Both the position numbers and the translations under genes were made by a program. Positions 1 to 11,644 of a stretch of 64,000 nucleotides of DNA are shown piece after piece (the first letter of the stretch is position 1; each line of letters opens with the position of its first letter). The notes below the pieces were generated by a model. It was not told the DNA's origin, searched no databases, and saw only the letters and a program-made list of their open reading frames with translations. Location of the stretch: assembly GCA_013368315.1 (NCBI GenBank), contig JAACJM010000030.1, positions 496,001 to 560,000 of the forward strand, given 5' to 3'. The DNA is from Tetrapyrgos nigripes (taxonomy: Eukaryota; Basidiomycota; Agaricomycetes; Agaricales; Campanellaceae).

Positions 1-1147
1 AGGTGGTTCGGCCCGATGCGGTGAATGGTGTGGTGTAGGTGTTTCATATCTAGAATTTCAGCGCACTGAATCATCTTCAATACAGTCATTCTCCGCCCTG
101 CTTGAGAAGGGCACCAGTACCTGTAGAGTCTCCCTCGTGTGTTCAATGCCTCGGACCTCTCTCAAGCTCTCGTTTCCCTTGAATGCATTCGCAGGCCCGC
201 CTTTCCGGCCTGAACCGTCTTCCAGTTTTCAGCCTGGAATGCCCTCACAGCCGTCGGCGTGGATCTAAATTGTCCTGAGTATGATATACTCGCTAAGGTT
301 GGGGATATCTATATCCGATACTCTACCACCACGAGAAGACTGTGTGCGAGGGCTGTTGTCGATATCTTTGATGATGATGATGGTGCGTAATGTCTCTATC
401 TTACTCTCTCCGGCGCTTTTTACTTACAGAAAATTCATCTTACTCTAGGATAAGAAAACCGTTGCATGAAATGTACCCAGTGACGCAACCTCGTCTGTGA
501 AGCGTAGACACACTCTTCCTCTCAGGGGTGTCCACCTTACCATCATACAAACTCATCCTGAGAAGGAAAGTGGGCTACGTTGGAAGCCGGCGTACTTCTT
601 TACACCTGCTCTTGTTCTGCCTTCTACGATGACCAACAGCCCAATCAACATCAGTCGCGTCAAGTGTAGCCAAGGTCGTCGATTATCCTGGTGCTCTGAG
701 GTTCATTCACACAGCCAGCTATCCATTTGTCTGAACCTGGGTTACTACGGAACCGCTACGCATTTAGAGTGCGTTGCTCTTCAAAAGAGGATCATAGAGG
801 ACGCTACACCGTTCCTAGCTATTGTGCTCCCATCTTTGGTGGGGTTGCCGACGATGAGGGATGTTTGGACAGACGGTTGCTACTCCTGGACATATGGGCT
901 ATATGCTCTAGGTACTGGTACCATATCCAGTGATCCCTTGACCTCAACGTCCTCTACAATAGCGATTGCATACTCGATGACATCTCACTTCTCACCGTCG
1001 TCTCCATTGACGGCTTCTTCCTCTGCGACTCTCTGTGACTGCGACTTCACCTCTACCGTAGCCGCTCTTCAAGGATCGTCAGTCAACGGGATGGATGGTC
1101 AAGTTTGGGATGGCTGGGATGAATGGGGGCAGGCAAGGTTGGCCTAG
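1..1147 (+). pseudogene. Decayed Spt5-like (KOW family) copy, 3' half
   Basis: This stretch is a diverged copy of the part of the Spt5-like gene that lies at about 8.57-9.5 kb. Bases 41-180 align with 8605-8760 (both carry the CAGTCATT...CACCAGTACC pattern). Bases 450-500 match 9122-9170 (the GTACCCAGTGAC core), and 525-580 match 9191-9240 (CATCCTGAGAAGG). In the intact copy these bases code for the region after the KOW motif. Here no single frame stays coherent: a 216-codon frame (497-1147) is open, but it follows the intact protein only over its first part. I read this as a dead, truncated paralogue. Its 5' part would lie outside the window. Confidence 0.6.
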
Positions 1148-2640
1148 ATACCAAGATGTTGAAAGCAAGAGCCAGTCACAGTTTTGGTTGGTCCTGAGGA
1201 TGAGAGGAACGAGCGCTGGATGTGTTTTCTCTCCGTTTACTCGAGTTTGGTCAAACTAAGGCTCAGTCCTCAAGCATGACACCATACTCATCCTACATGG
1301 CTATCTTGTCCAGAATCCGTATGTCATGTTTATCATCCTCGACCATACCGTTTACGATGTCTACGTATCAGGGAAATTTTTGTGTCTTGAGGCGAAGGAG
1401 TTTAAAGAAGCAGAGGGCTATGAGCTTACAGACAGGCAAAACGAAGCTAGTACGTCGTTGAGGCTCCACTTTTAACTCTAGTCGCTAATCACTAGCTCTA
1501 TGTCCTTTTTGTGGTTCTTACTGTCAGCTGCCCAGAATCGTCACCTAAACATCCCAACCCAACCGACGACTGGAAGTAGTGACCGTCGTCCTCCTCCCCA
1601 GACGAGACCTCATCCCAACCGAAGCGATACCCATTCTATGTCGTCGCCCACCGGACCTTCTCATGTGTATAATAATTTCAACGCTCAAACACAAACCATC
1701 ATCTACAATAACAACTATACCAATGGTTCGTCCAATTCTTTTCCGTTATTTTCCACGCAGCTGAAGAATTCTGCTCTCAATGTAGTCCACGACGGAAATG
1801 CCGGCGGAAAGGCTGGCCATCGCCCTACAGTACACGGGTACGCGTGAGGAGACTGATGTCGCGATCCTCTCGTCGTTGTTATCAATACTGTTTCTTTTTG
1901 TGGATTTTGCCAACTGGGAGTGCCATCTATGTATGTATATGGCTCTTGTAACAATTATTCCCATATATAAATGTACCTGTGGATGTGTGTTCCTTGCTAT
2001 CTTGCGCCTCAAGCTACTAGAGTCCCGACGTCGATGGTGCGGTGAGCTACTTAGAAGGATTACGTGTAATGAGCCAAACTTATCCGCAACCAAGTCACTG
2101 TCTAGCTTGCATCTCTTTCTCCTACTCTCATGACATCTTGCCGGCTTTGTTTCTCAGACCAAACCAAGACCAAACATGATTGATGCCCCCTGTCAATGAA
2201 ACACTCAACGACGTGCCCAATGAGCGCAGCAACCTCACACATTATGGCTAGAGTGATGATGAAGGAGGTGGGTGGCAAGCTTGGAACTTGGGAAGAAGAT
2301 TGGTAGCAGACCAGAACGGGCAACCTGGATGGTGCGTCTCTCAGAACTGCTGAGATATATTATCTCAACTGATGCTTTTTGGGATTTCCAGATTTTCATC
2401 ACAGTTCCTTCAAAGTGCCTATCTCTATTATTCTCTCAATGGTTTGAAGACGTGCGCAGCGCTCACCGTTGCAACTGCAAATCACACTCCGATTGGACAT
2501 AGCACTCGCGTGTATGTGTCCACCCTTCTATATCTGCCCATGCACGATCAGGTACGCAAATCTCATCCTGGACTGCAGATCCGTGGCCAGGCGTGGTCCA
2601 AACAAGATGTTCTTCATCGGTGGTCACAGTCGACATGGGA
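1148..2640. other. No gene recognised
   Basis: Only short overlapping frames occur here. A 115-codon frame at 1500-1847 is rich in Asn, Ser and Pro and resembles the low-complexity N-termini of agaric kinase-like proteins. It has no conserved motif and overlaps several other frames, so I do not call it. The stretch is probably degraded duplicated DNA, since both flanks hold broken copies of the same family. Confidence 0.4.
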
Positions 2641-4235
2641 TGAGCCTGCACTAGAACCTATTCCTCAAGTGCGTAATAGCCGCTATAGCTTATAACCTAG
2701 CTCAAGCTTATGTTGCTGATGTATTTCGTCTTCAGTGCTGTTGAGAGTACATAGTGCTCGGCAACTGCTCTCGTCTCAGCTTCCCGTACTCGTTGAAGTG
2801 CTAGTCATTCGCTCAGAGCACTTCTACTGGTCTGCTCTATAAGCACCTACAGAAGCCACGTCCAACGTTGTTTACTCATCCCTTGGATGTGGCCCATCAT
2901 GAGGAGCGCTACCAACAATGCTATCCATACTCTTCTCTCATTCCTTTCCGCAATCAACATGCCATCCATCCTCTTATACTCGGAAGGCTTACGTCCTGCA
3001 AGGGCCATTCCGCCTCTGTCCTCTTCCGTCTCATTCCTGGCCGTCAAGAGTCCTTGGACGGAACTGAAGTTGCAGGTGCACGCTCGTCGGCAATTCCCGA
3101 CTGACTGCGTCTCATGAAGCAACTCTCAGTAGTGCGGCCAAATTTTCTCCTGGCAAAATCTACCAACCCTCTTTAACCTTCAGTGCCCTCTCTACTTACG
3201 GCCCAATCCTCGTAGTACTAAACCCAACTACATATGCGATCATTCCTACCAATCACCTCTATCTAGTACTACACCGGTTCTCCATGCTGTCGTGTCTTCA
3301 TTGCTGAACGCCCTCTCGTCGTTGATGTCCTCTTCTTCTTGGCGTGTCCGCATCTTCGGTACGTCAATCAGCAATTGGATTCCAGGTCCTCCACGAAAAG
3401 ATCCACCATCTCACCGAAAAGGTCGAGCGCCAATCCAGCCTCTTCCGGTGGTCGGTTCTCCCCCAAACTTCTCCTGGCGCTTCTTACAGTGCCAAAAAGT
3501 CTCCTTGCTTGGAAAAATCGCTCCGTCATTGTTGGCGACGTCAGACATGACGAACAAATCTACGTGTCTAGTCGGCTATTTCAGTCTCAATTCTCAATAC
3601 ACGATGTCGATTACGCGTGACATGGGGAGATGGGGGTCGAGGGAATTTGCACCACCCAAGCGCCAGCTGCGGTGTCAATTCCATCAATCCTGTCCCTTTC
3701 AACGCCAGCGGTTCTTTATCTTCATCTACCCCCTATCCTAATTCAATTGGCACCGACACGTCAAATCCAAACCCACAAATGGGTCCGTATCCGCGGCGGT
3801 AAACATGGTGAGATAGGGTATGCCTAGGGACGGGTCATGATGACGGTTTGGTAGAAAGAGTGAAGGTGTTTGTGCCGAGGATATCATTGTCTGTTTCTCT
3901 TCCTCCTTCTGCCAATCCTAGTTCCAGCACCAGCTCTAGCCCTCGTTCTAGTCCCGGTCCCAGTGCCAGCGATGCCTCCACGAGCTCTGCTTCGAGGATC
4001 AGCAGTCGTAAATGAAAACGAAAACGACGAACTCCAGCTGAGTCTCCTAGTACTGTTGCCCTCGCCACCACCGCCACTACCACCACTGCCGACGCTACAG
4101 CCTCACACCTTACACCTTACCCGACCACCTTACCCGCTGTCCAACCCAACCGAAATTTCGAAAGAAGGTGAAGAAGCAAGCATACATACAGCAATTTTGT
4201 ATCACAGACATCATTCCTGCATAGCTTTATAGCTT
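2641..4235 (+). pseudogene. Decayed Spt5-like copy, 5' and KOW part
   Basis: Bases 2650-3150 form a repeat pair with 5000-5460 (for example CCCTTGGATGTGGCCC at about 2880 against CCCTTGATGTGCCC at about 5250). Bases 3640-4235 are a diverged copy of 7360-7800 in the best Spt5-like gene. They contain the KOW-type block around 3777-3830 (WVRIRGG...) followed by the Ser/Pro linker. Frames switch repeatedly and stops occur, so this is a dead copy. Its 3' end (4140-4210) also resembles 6015-6080, which shows that the 5' cluster was built by several partial duplications. Confidence 0.6.
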
Positions 4236-4478
4236 TAAAGACTTCTCTTCTGCTTGGCATATTGTTACAATATAGCTGTACACCCAGAATCACCGTCCAC
4301 GATCTTTTACGCGGGCCTTCAATTCGGCACAGCACTTCCATTTTTGGAAACCTCTGGTTTTGCTCCAGCCTCCAGTTCGAATGAACCTTCCTCAAGTTCG
4401 GACCTCGGCGGACTCCATTTGGGATAATTATTTCTATTTAGCAAACCCGATGCAACAAGCGACGCGTACCTTGTGTTA

Positions 4479-4722
4479 CAGCCCCGTTTCAAGTTGACCT
4501 GACAGTCAAAACGCTTATCCTGGTGATCCTACCGCTACCCTATGCCCAATTGCCTATGTGCGAAGATTGGCTGCAACCTGCAGGACCTTCCTTCTGGTCT
4601 CAGCCCCATTTTAAGTTGACTGACAGTCAAAACGCGTGTCCTGCTGATCCCTACCGCTACCCTATGCCCAATTGCCTATGTGTGAAGATTGGCTGCAGCC
4701 TGCAGGACCTTCCTTCCGGTTT
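4479..4722. repeat. Two tandem copies of a 122-bp unit
   Basis: The sequence beginning CAGCCCC at 4479 recurs at 4601 and runs to about 4722. The copies share the CTATGCCCAATTGCCTATGTG core and differ by scattered substitutions and small indels. The period is 122 bp. There is no coding signal. Confidence 0.8.
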
Positions 4723-4989
4723 CGCAGGCTCAGTGAACTACATAGTACCAAAACATACAAAAGCCTCGAGCACTTTAGTATGTCCTCGTGATATACAATA
4801 GACTTACTTCTTTTGGACTCAAAATTGAATGAACGGCCGGAGGAATCAGGACAACTGGCGTATTCCGAACAACAGCCCCGCATTTGAGAGCAAGTCGGTG
4901 GTTACTCCCTAAGCTGGGATGTTTTCCAGCATCGGGGTTTCCCAATGGAATTATCCCTCCATTTAGCAGCTTGGAGTCGCTGGGTCATG

Positions 4990-6115
4990 TCATGAACCCT
5001 TGCTCTGGAACTCATTCCTCAGGTGCGTAGGTGCCAGTGTAGCTTAGCTCGAGCTGATGTATATATTTCGGCTGCAGTGTCACAGTGTTGGCGCTGAGGC
5101 TACATCTCGTCTCAAGGTCAACTTCCCGCAGTGAAGACATGAAGCATTAGTGAGGAGCGTCTAGTTTCACGTGTAGCGCGTACGCCTACTGGTCTGATGT
5201 GCTCTATGAGCACCTCTAGGAGTCATGTCCAATATTGTTTACTCGTCCCTTGATGTGCCCTATCATGAGAAACGTTATCAACAACTTTGCTATCCATACT
5301 CCAATTTCCTCTGCCCTCTTCCGTCCCATCTCGTTGCATTCGGCGAGAGTCTTGGCCTTCAAGAGTCCTTGGACAGAACTGAAGTTGCAGGCGCACCCTT
5401 TTCAGCAATTCCCGACTGACTGCGTACCTCAGTAGTACGGCCAAATTTCCTGGCAACATCTACCAACTGTCTTTAACCTTCAATGCCTTCTCTAACAATC
5501 CCAACCACACATACGATCATTCCTATCGATCAATTCTATCCAGTACTACGCTGGTTCACCCTACTCTTGCTTTTCCATTGCCCAATGCTCTCTCGTCAAT
5601 ATTGTCCTCTTCTTTTAGACGCCATGTTCGTATATCTAGTACGCCAACCAACAATTCCTATTAATCTCTAGTCACGACTCACCATCGTCATCTTCGTTAT
5701 CCTCCCCCGATTCTCCGCGAGATAAGTCACTTCCTCAACGAGGAAGATGTCTAGTGTTCCAAGATGTTGACGATCGTGGCACAAGGTCGACATCCATGAT
5801 CTACGCCTGCCAGGCAGACGAATCAGTACTTTAGGGTGTGGGTTCGTGTGGATATGGAGCATGGTTTGGACAAGGTCAAGGAGATCTAAGCGAAGAGTGT
5901 AGGGAGGGAAGCGGATATAGTCTGAAGGGGCCTATCTGTGAGGATGCCCTTATGATGGGATGGTTTTTTTTTGTCCTTTTTGGTTTTTGGCTATTGGGGC
6001 CGTTGTACGTCCACACCTTATTTCAGAAGAAGGTGAAGAGGTATACAGCAATTTGTATCATAGACATGATTTGCGCATCGCTTTATACGTACAGCGCCTT
6101 GTACTTCTTTTGAGT
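4990..6115 (+). repeat. Partial duplicate of the 2.65-3.15 kb and 4.1-4.2 kb segments
   Basis: Bases 5000-5460 are a diverged copy of 2650-3150, in the same order and orientation. Bases 6015-6110 resemble 4140-4240 (AAGAAGGTGAAGA followed by CAGCAATTT and TATCA). No frame is conserved between the copies. It lies immediately before the best Spt5-like copy and is probably the remains of another partial duplication. Confidence 0.55.
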
Positions 6116-6342
6116 CAAAGGTCTTGATATAGGTTGCCGTGATATCGGCGTCGTATTAGGCAACAGCTAGCCGGTGGCTCTATCTTCGATTACCATACAG
6201 ACGGCGTCCATGATGTATCACCAGCCCACAAGCGCCATGCTACTTATATCTCTGACAGCTTCCACCTGTCTAAACTTCCTTGACTGCAGGCCGTGAGCGC
6301 GAGACAGCAGTCCTTTATCACCTCAAGAGTGAAATCTGAAGG

Positions 6343-9120
6343 ATGAGCGGCAGCTGTCGTCTAAAGGTGGGCATAACCTTGCTATTTACATTCCTCTCAT
6401 GCTGAACTAACGGTAGGCACCGGTGCACGAAAACAGAGACCTAGACGCAATCATACCTCGATATTGAAGCGGAACAGTTTGGTTCCGAAGTCACTGATAA
6501 TGATGAAGAGTTGGTAGATCAGATGGCGACTCCGGCGACTCCGACGACTCCGACGGTGTGTCTACAGCTCTGCTTTGCTTGCTTTGGTTTTGACTGAGTG
6601 AACGCGTCTTCTTATACAGACTTTATCAACGACAATTCGTCTTCAGACAGCGATTCAGATAGTGGTTTGGATGGTCCGACGACCAGGCGAAGGACAAGGA
6701 GCTCAAACACTCATCTCACCCATATCATTGCCGACCGCTCACAGAGTGAAGGTCCCTCAAACCATGCACCGACCTCCCCGATGACCAGACAAAGAATGGC
6801 AAGGAACGCAAATACTCATACTCGCCCATATCACTATCGACCGTTCACGAGGTGAAGGTCCCTCAAACCATGCACCGACCTCCCGCGATGCTTTTAGTGA
6901 TGCCAGTGACAGTACTTCGGACCCCGATTCGTCTCGAGACTCTTCACCTGACATAGACATGGGGTCTGGTCAAGAAGAACACGAAGTGGGTGATACCCTC
7001 CACGACATTATCCGGATGACTGTTACAGCATTTGAACCTCTTTGGAGGTTTCGCTGTAAAGTGCGTTGTAAAAATCAAGGCAGACTTTTTTTTCTCATTA
7101 ATTTTCTTACAGAACAGGAAAGAACACAAAGTTGCTGAAAGCATCCAATCCTCAATTTCCTACCTCAACCTCTCCACATACAAGGACCTTTCCTTCAGAG
7201 CTTATCAAAACATCCAAGGCTGGGTCTACGTCGCAGGACGAGATCGTGATCTCGAACTCTGCAACTGGATAGCGAGTGTGTCTACCTATGTCGTTAAACG
7301 ACATCGTGGATCTACACATCTGAATGGGCCGTTAATTTGCGAATCCGTTGAGCACGGTGTGGATCCTAGCGCCAGCTGCAGCGTGTCAATTCGTCTTTCT
7401 TCTTCTACCCATCCTAATTCAATTAGGAACCCCCACCCCAACTCCAATACCGACTTCTTCCACAAATGGGTCCGTATCCGCGGCGGGGTACATAACGGCG
7501 AAATAGGATATGCCCTAGGGACGGGTCGTGATACTAGTTCGATCGAAAGGGCCAAGGTGTTGCTGGTGCGAGATTGTCATTGTCTCTTCCCTTTCGTCCT
7601 TCTGCGAGTCCTAGCCGCAGCTCTCGTTCTAGTGCCAGTGGTGCCTCCACGAGCTCTGTGTCTAGCACCAGCAGTCGTAAACGAAAACGACGACCTCAGC
7701 TCGGTCTCTTGGTACTGTTGCCCTCACCACCACCACTACTACTGACAGATTCTGCAGCCTTACCACCTTACCGACTGTTCAACCCAACCGAAATTCGTCA
7801 GATCTATGGGCGAAACTCTGTCCAACCAGTCAGGGGACACGAGCATGCGTACTGGTTTCAAGACGACAGGAATCAGAATGGTCTAAAGGACAGGTATCAG
7901 AATGGACTGCTTGTGAAGAGGTTTAGGCTTAAGCTGGTGCGGATGGTGGTGTTGGATGAAGATGAGGCTTCGGCCGCTCTGAATACCAACACCATTCCAT
8001 TCGAGCTCTACCTGCTTTTCAGCAGAAGTGGACACCATGATATTCCGGAAGAGATCAGGCATTTCCGAGAATAAGGGAGTGGGTGTTTGATGAGGGGGAT
8101 AGAGTGAGAGTGAGAGTGAGGTTCCAAGGCAGAGGCGGACCTGGGTCAAGTCTCAGTGCGACAGGGACAGGGCCCATTGGGACTGTGTTGCTGAGTCGAC
8201 CGAAATGGTCAGCTTGAGGTTGGGTTCAGCGGAATGAGAATCCAAACGCTGCTGCCTTGGTAGAACTGCAATCCCTTCCATGGTGGAAACTCGTCAAAGT
8301 CTTTGAAGCTGGCGATTATGTCACCGTGACGGGTGGAGCGAATAAGGGCTCGAGTGGATGGGTGGTGTCTGCTACTGCTACTGTAGCAGTGGCAGTAACC
8401 GTAACGCACGTTCGTCATCTTCCTCTTCCTTGTGCGTCGGCATCGGCCTTGTCCAGTGGAGAAAGGGGTTCGGGTGTAGCTTCAGATGTCGGTGATGTGG
8501 GTCAAGACATAGTAGAGGTCATCGAGAAAACGACGCCTGGATCCATTGTGTCACCGTCTGGAGAGTTTAGTGGTTTGAAGGTGGGTGCCTCATACCCTAG
8601 ATTTCCAGGAGATTCGGATATGTACTCAGTACACTCAAAACTCCATTGCAGTCATTTTCCGTCCACTCAAACCTTCTGCGACGGGTACCAGTACCTTTTG
8701 AGTTCGCATATACTCTCAACACTTCAGGACCCTCATTCTCTTCCCTTCGTAATTTTAATCCGTTAACTTTACCAGGCCCACTTTCTCGACATGTATCTGG
8801 AGCAGGGTCTCTTCCTGTATCAAATCCAGAGACGTTTTCAGCGTGTCAAGGTGCCACAGTCATCATCATGGATCCTCATTGTCCAGACCGTGGCAAGCGC
8901 ACTACAGTTCTGGGTGTCTTCAGAGGGTACTCTCCCCTTACGAGGAGACCCTGGGTGAAGATTGCTGTCGAGGTTTCTGATAATGCTGGCCGTGGTCTCG
9001 TTAGAATGCCCGCGAGGAGGATAGAGCTGGATTATTTTGGCGTCGTTGACGCTAGGTTGGTGTGCTCTCCTCATTCTATACCCTCTGGCACTGTTTACTC
9101 ATATAATTTTATCTTAATTC
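6343..9120 (+). pseudogene. Spt5-like NGN/KOW protein gene, damaged 5' two thirds
   Basis: This is the best copy of the family. An ATG at 6343 leads into an acidic Ser/Asp-rich N-terminus (6598-6855). An NGN-like segment follows (about 7020-7380, ending ...GWVYVAGRDRD...), interrupted by a clear intron at about 7060-7112 (GTGCGT...CTTACAG). Next come a KOW-type block (HKWVRIRGG..GEIGYALGTG, about 7456-7520), a Ser-rich linker, and a second KOW (FEAGDYVTVTGGANKGSSGW, about 8297-8356). In transcription elongation factor Spt5 these domains bind RNA polymerase and nascent RNA; whether this lineage-specific relative does so is unknown. The reading frame shifts near 6450, 7570, 8180, 8235 and 8640, mostly by one base, so the gene looks broken. 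A plausible intron lies at about 9058-9121. Confidence 0.65.
6700..6885 (+). repeat. Tandem duplication, period 106 bp
   Basis: GGTCCCTCAAACCATGCACC occurs at 6751 and again at 6857, within two copies of a longer unit coding the acidic N-terminus of the Spt5-like gene. The 106-bp period is not a multiple of three, so the duplication itself shifts the frame downstream. This fits decay of this gene. Confidence 0.75.
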
Positions 9121-9135
9121 AGGACGGGAAAGCTA

Positions 9136-10803
9136 TTGCACGAGGTGTACCCAGTGACACAGCCTCCTCAAAATGTGACGACACCTTGGAAAGGTGTCAA
9201 CGTCACTATCATTCAAGCTCATCCTGAGAAGGGAAAGCACGCAGTCGTGAGGGACGTCATACCTGTCACCCTCCTTTCTACTTCTACGACCACCAGGATC
9301 GCCCGCAGCAACGTCGACAAGGGTAAATCCAAAGCTGTCGAGTACCCTAGCGGTCTCAGGCTCATCGTGGAACTTTCCGGTTTCACAGCGGGAAGAACAA
9401 ACGCTCGTATCAACTTGGACTATTATGGCGTCGCCACAGAGGACAAATCGACTGGGACCTTGAAATGGTTACACGAGGTGCATAAATTGAGACCGGCTCA
9501 GGTTGATTTTCGGCCAAGGAGTGTTTTGGAGGCGCGTCGGTATAATAAGAGGATCCCAGAGGGCGATATACCGCTTCCGCCTATAGCGTTGTCGTACACG
9601 GTGTCTGAATTGACGAGGATGATGGGACAGACGAGTACCACTCCTGCCCATATGGACCATGTGTCAAGTACTGGCACCACGTCTAATGTTCCCTCCACCT
9701 CTTCCACATCGTCTCACTCCTCTTCGTCCTCTTCGTCGACAGGTTCTTCCTCTGCGACTGCTCCTCTTCCATCTCTCAGTTCATCATCGTCGGCTTCGTC
9801 CTCGGCGCCGTCGTCGTCGTCAGCATCACCATCGTCGTCATCTCTTTCTTCTCCTCCCTCCTCTACTTTCTCGCCTTCGTCAATGTACTCACTTCGTCCT
9901 CTTCCTGGTCGTTCCCCTCGGAATCTTTCTCCTCTTTTCAGCAACTCTCCATGTCCACCTTCAAGCACCACTTCCAGCCAGTCTGGATCCTCGCGTTCTC
10001 GCTACAATTTAAGGAGTTCTCCTACAGCGGCGGCTGTCACACCTCCGAGATCACCCAACTCTGTTACTAATTCCAGCCAATCCGGATCCTCGCCTTCTCG
10101 CTATAATTTAAGGAGTTCTCCTGCAGCTGGAGCTGTCACACCTCCGAGATCACCCAACTCCGTTACTAATTCCAGCCAATCCGGATCCTCGCCTTCTCGC
10201 TATAATTTAAGGAGTTCTCCTGCAGCCCTGGCTGTCACACCTCCGAGATCACCCAACTCTGTTACTAATACCAGGGCCTCCAGCATCCCGTCAGATTCCG
10301 GCGCCGTTTCCTTGGGCTCAACCGAGCCAGATACCTCTGACCACTGGATCTTTAACCCTCGTTTACGAGGGAAGAAGATTGCCGTTATCGCTCATGGAGG
10401 TGGTTTTTCCAACAAAGCAATCTTCGTCGTCCCCAAACTTGACGAAAATGAAGTAAAAGTGATTTGGGAACATTATAAGAAATCTCGAGTTATCCGTCCG
10501 CGTTGGGTATACCCTCGGAACCCGAATCCCGCGAGGTATAACGGCTTATCAGTTGTGGTTGGAGGAGAACAGCAACACGTTGGAAAATACGTGAGGAGGT
10601 ATAATCATACACGATCCGGAATGGTGTATGTGTCAGTGATGGATCATGTAGAAGGAAGGAGGGATTACCCCACCGGTGAAGTGTTGTGTCTGGAGATAGA
10701 GGATCTTTGCGTGGCTTTCGAGAGCCACCCTGACAGAGAGTTGAATGAAGACTTAATGGTTGATCAGCGAAGTCCGTTTTACAGGACTCATCGGTCAGAC
10801 TGA
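9136..10803 (+). CDS. Spt5-like protein, intact 3' frame (555 codons)
   Basis: This is the 3' exon of the Spt5-like gene and the only long part still open. It starts just after an intron acceptor near 9121, so the listed start is probably not a real initiator. Residues 1-150 hold a beta-rich block (VNVTIIQAHPEKGKHAVVRD) similar to earlier KOW repeats. Residues 190-380 are Ser-rich low-complexity sequence with three 33-residue repeats. Residues 395-555 form a conserved C-terminal domain (GKKIAVIAHGGGFSNKAIFV, VYPRNPNPARYNGLSVVVGG). That last domain is duplicated at 15.8-16.3 kb. Whether it is ever expressed is open, because the upstream part is frameshifted. A role in transcription elongation is only inferred from the KOW motifs. 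Confidence 0.6.
   Translation: MHEVYPVTQPPQNVTTPWKGVNVTIIQAHPEKGKHAVVRDVIPVTLLSTSTTTRIARSNVDKGKSKAVEYPSGLRLIVELSGFTAGRTNARINLDYYGVATEDKSTGTLKWLHEVHKLRPAQVDFRPRSVLEARRYNKRIPEGDIPLPPIALSYTVSELTRMMGQTSTTPAHMDHVSSTGTTSNVPSTSSTSSHSSSSSSSTGSSSATAPLPSLSSSSSASSSAPSSSSASPSSSSLSSPPSSTFSPSSMYSLRPLPGRSPRNLSPLFSNSPCPPSSTTSSQSGSSRSRYNLRSSPTAAAVTPPRSPNSVTNSSQSGSSPSRYNLRSSPAAGAVTPPRSPNSVTNSSQSGSSPSRYNLRSSPAALAVTPPRSPNSVTNTRASSIPSDSGAVSLGSTEPDTSDHWIFNPRLRGKKIAVIAHGGGFSNKAIFVVPKLDENEVKVIWEHYKKSRVIRPRWVYPRNPNPARYNGLSVVVGGEQQHVGKYVRRYNHTRSGMVYVSVMDHVEGRRDYPTGEVLCLEIEDLCVAFESHPDRELNEDLMVDQRSPFYRTHRSD
9972..10268 (+). repeat. Three in-frame 99-bp repeats (33 aa each)
   Basis: TTCCAGCCA(G/A)TC(T/C)GGATCC starts at 9972, 10071 and 10170, an exact 99-bp period. 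Each unit codes for S-S-Q-S-G-S-S-x-S-R-Y-N-L-R-S-S-P followed by VTPPRSPNSVTN. The second and third copies are almost identical at the nucleotide level, so expansion is recent. The basic S-R-Y-N-L-R and S/T-P content suggests a disordered, possibly phosphorylated linker. Confidence 0.9.
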
Positions 10804-11200
10804 TGATCCGGGATTATTTTTTTTTCTCTTTACACTGACTTTGCATCATTTGGATATTTGTTTTCATACTGCTCTGTGATCAATGCTTTGTTATAGTTAT
10901 GTGCATAGTATACCCTTGTTTCTAACGACCCTAACGACAATTCCTTTCAATGTAACGTTGACATACCTAGCTGGATTATGAATGTAGCTCCTAATTCGCA
11001 TTCTTGATAATGTCTATGACAAGGGAGGCAGTCACCGAAGCTGCGCCAGCAGTACATATGATTAGGGTTACTAGATAAATGGCTACTATGATGCAGATAT
11101 GAGTAAAAAGTTATAGAGATAAAAGAAAGACGAGAAAACCCATAATATTACATATGTAGATTGAAAAAAAAAAGAGTCAGTCCAATAGCCGACGACTGCC
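10345..11200 (+). repeat. Copy 1 of a duplicated block (Spt5-like tail + 3' flank)
   Basis: This block aligns with 15800-16680: the Spt5-like C-terminal domain, then the 3' flank (AATGTAACGTTGACATACCT at about 10950 and 16393; GTCAGTCCAATA at about 11178 and 16647). Similarity continues into CGACTGCCT, which at 16667 is already inside the last codons of the neighbouring NIMA-type kinase. Copy 1 therefore appears to carry the very end of a kinase gene that is otherwise absent here. Confidence 0.75.
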
Positions 11201-11644
11201 TTGGCAATAAGCAGACGCGAGAAGAGATTTGCAAAGAGTGGTATGAGAGGCTCTGTCGACCATGTAGGCGATAGTCCGTCACCACAAGATCAAATCGGCA
11301 CACAGAAACCATGTCCGGGAAATTGTACTCTTCCCAATCCAATTCTTCTAGATTGGGGAGTAAGGCACCAAAAGACGCTGGGGGCGTCCGTTAAGTAAAA
11401 TCACCCGTAAGTTGGTAGAAAATGATTCGGCGGCAATCTGCAAAAGGTACTGGCGGAAGAGGAACGGCGAGGTCTGTTGCTGAAGCACTTGGAGAGATAG
11501 AAGAGACATTGGGCGCCATAGAAACACGAAAATGGACCTTAGAAGATGGTGTTTAGGATGGTAATGCAGTGAGCGTCTGAGCTGACTGATTGTAATATTG
11601 AGGGTTGGACAACGAGAATGTGCTGGGTGGGCTCTAGGCTGGCG

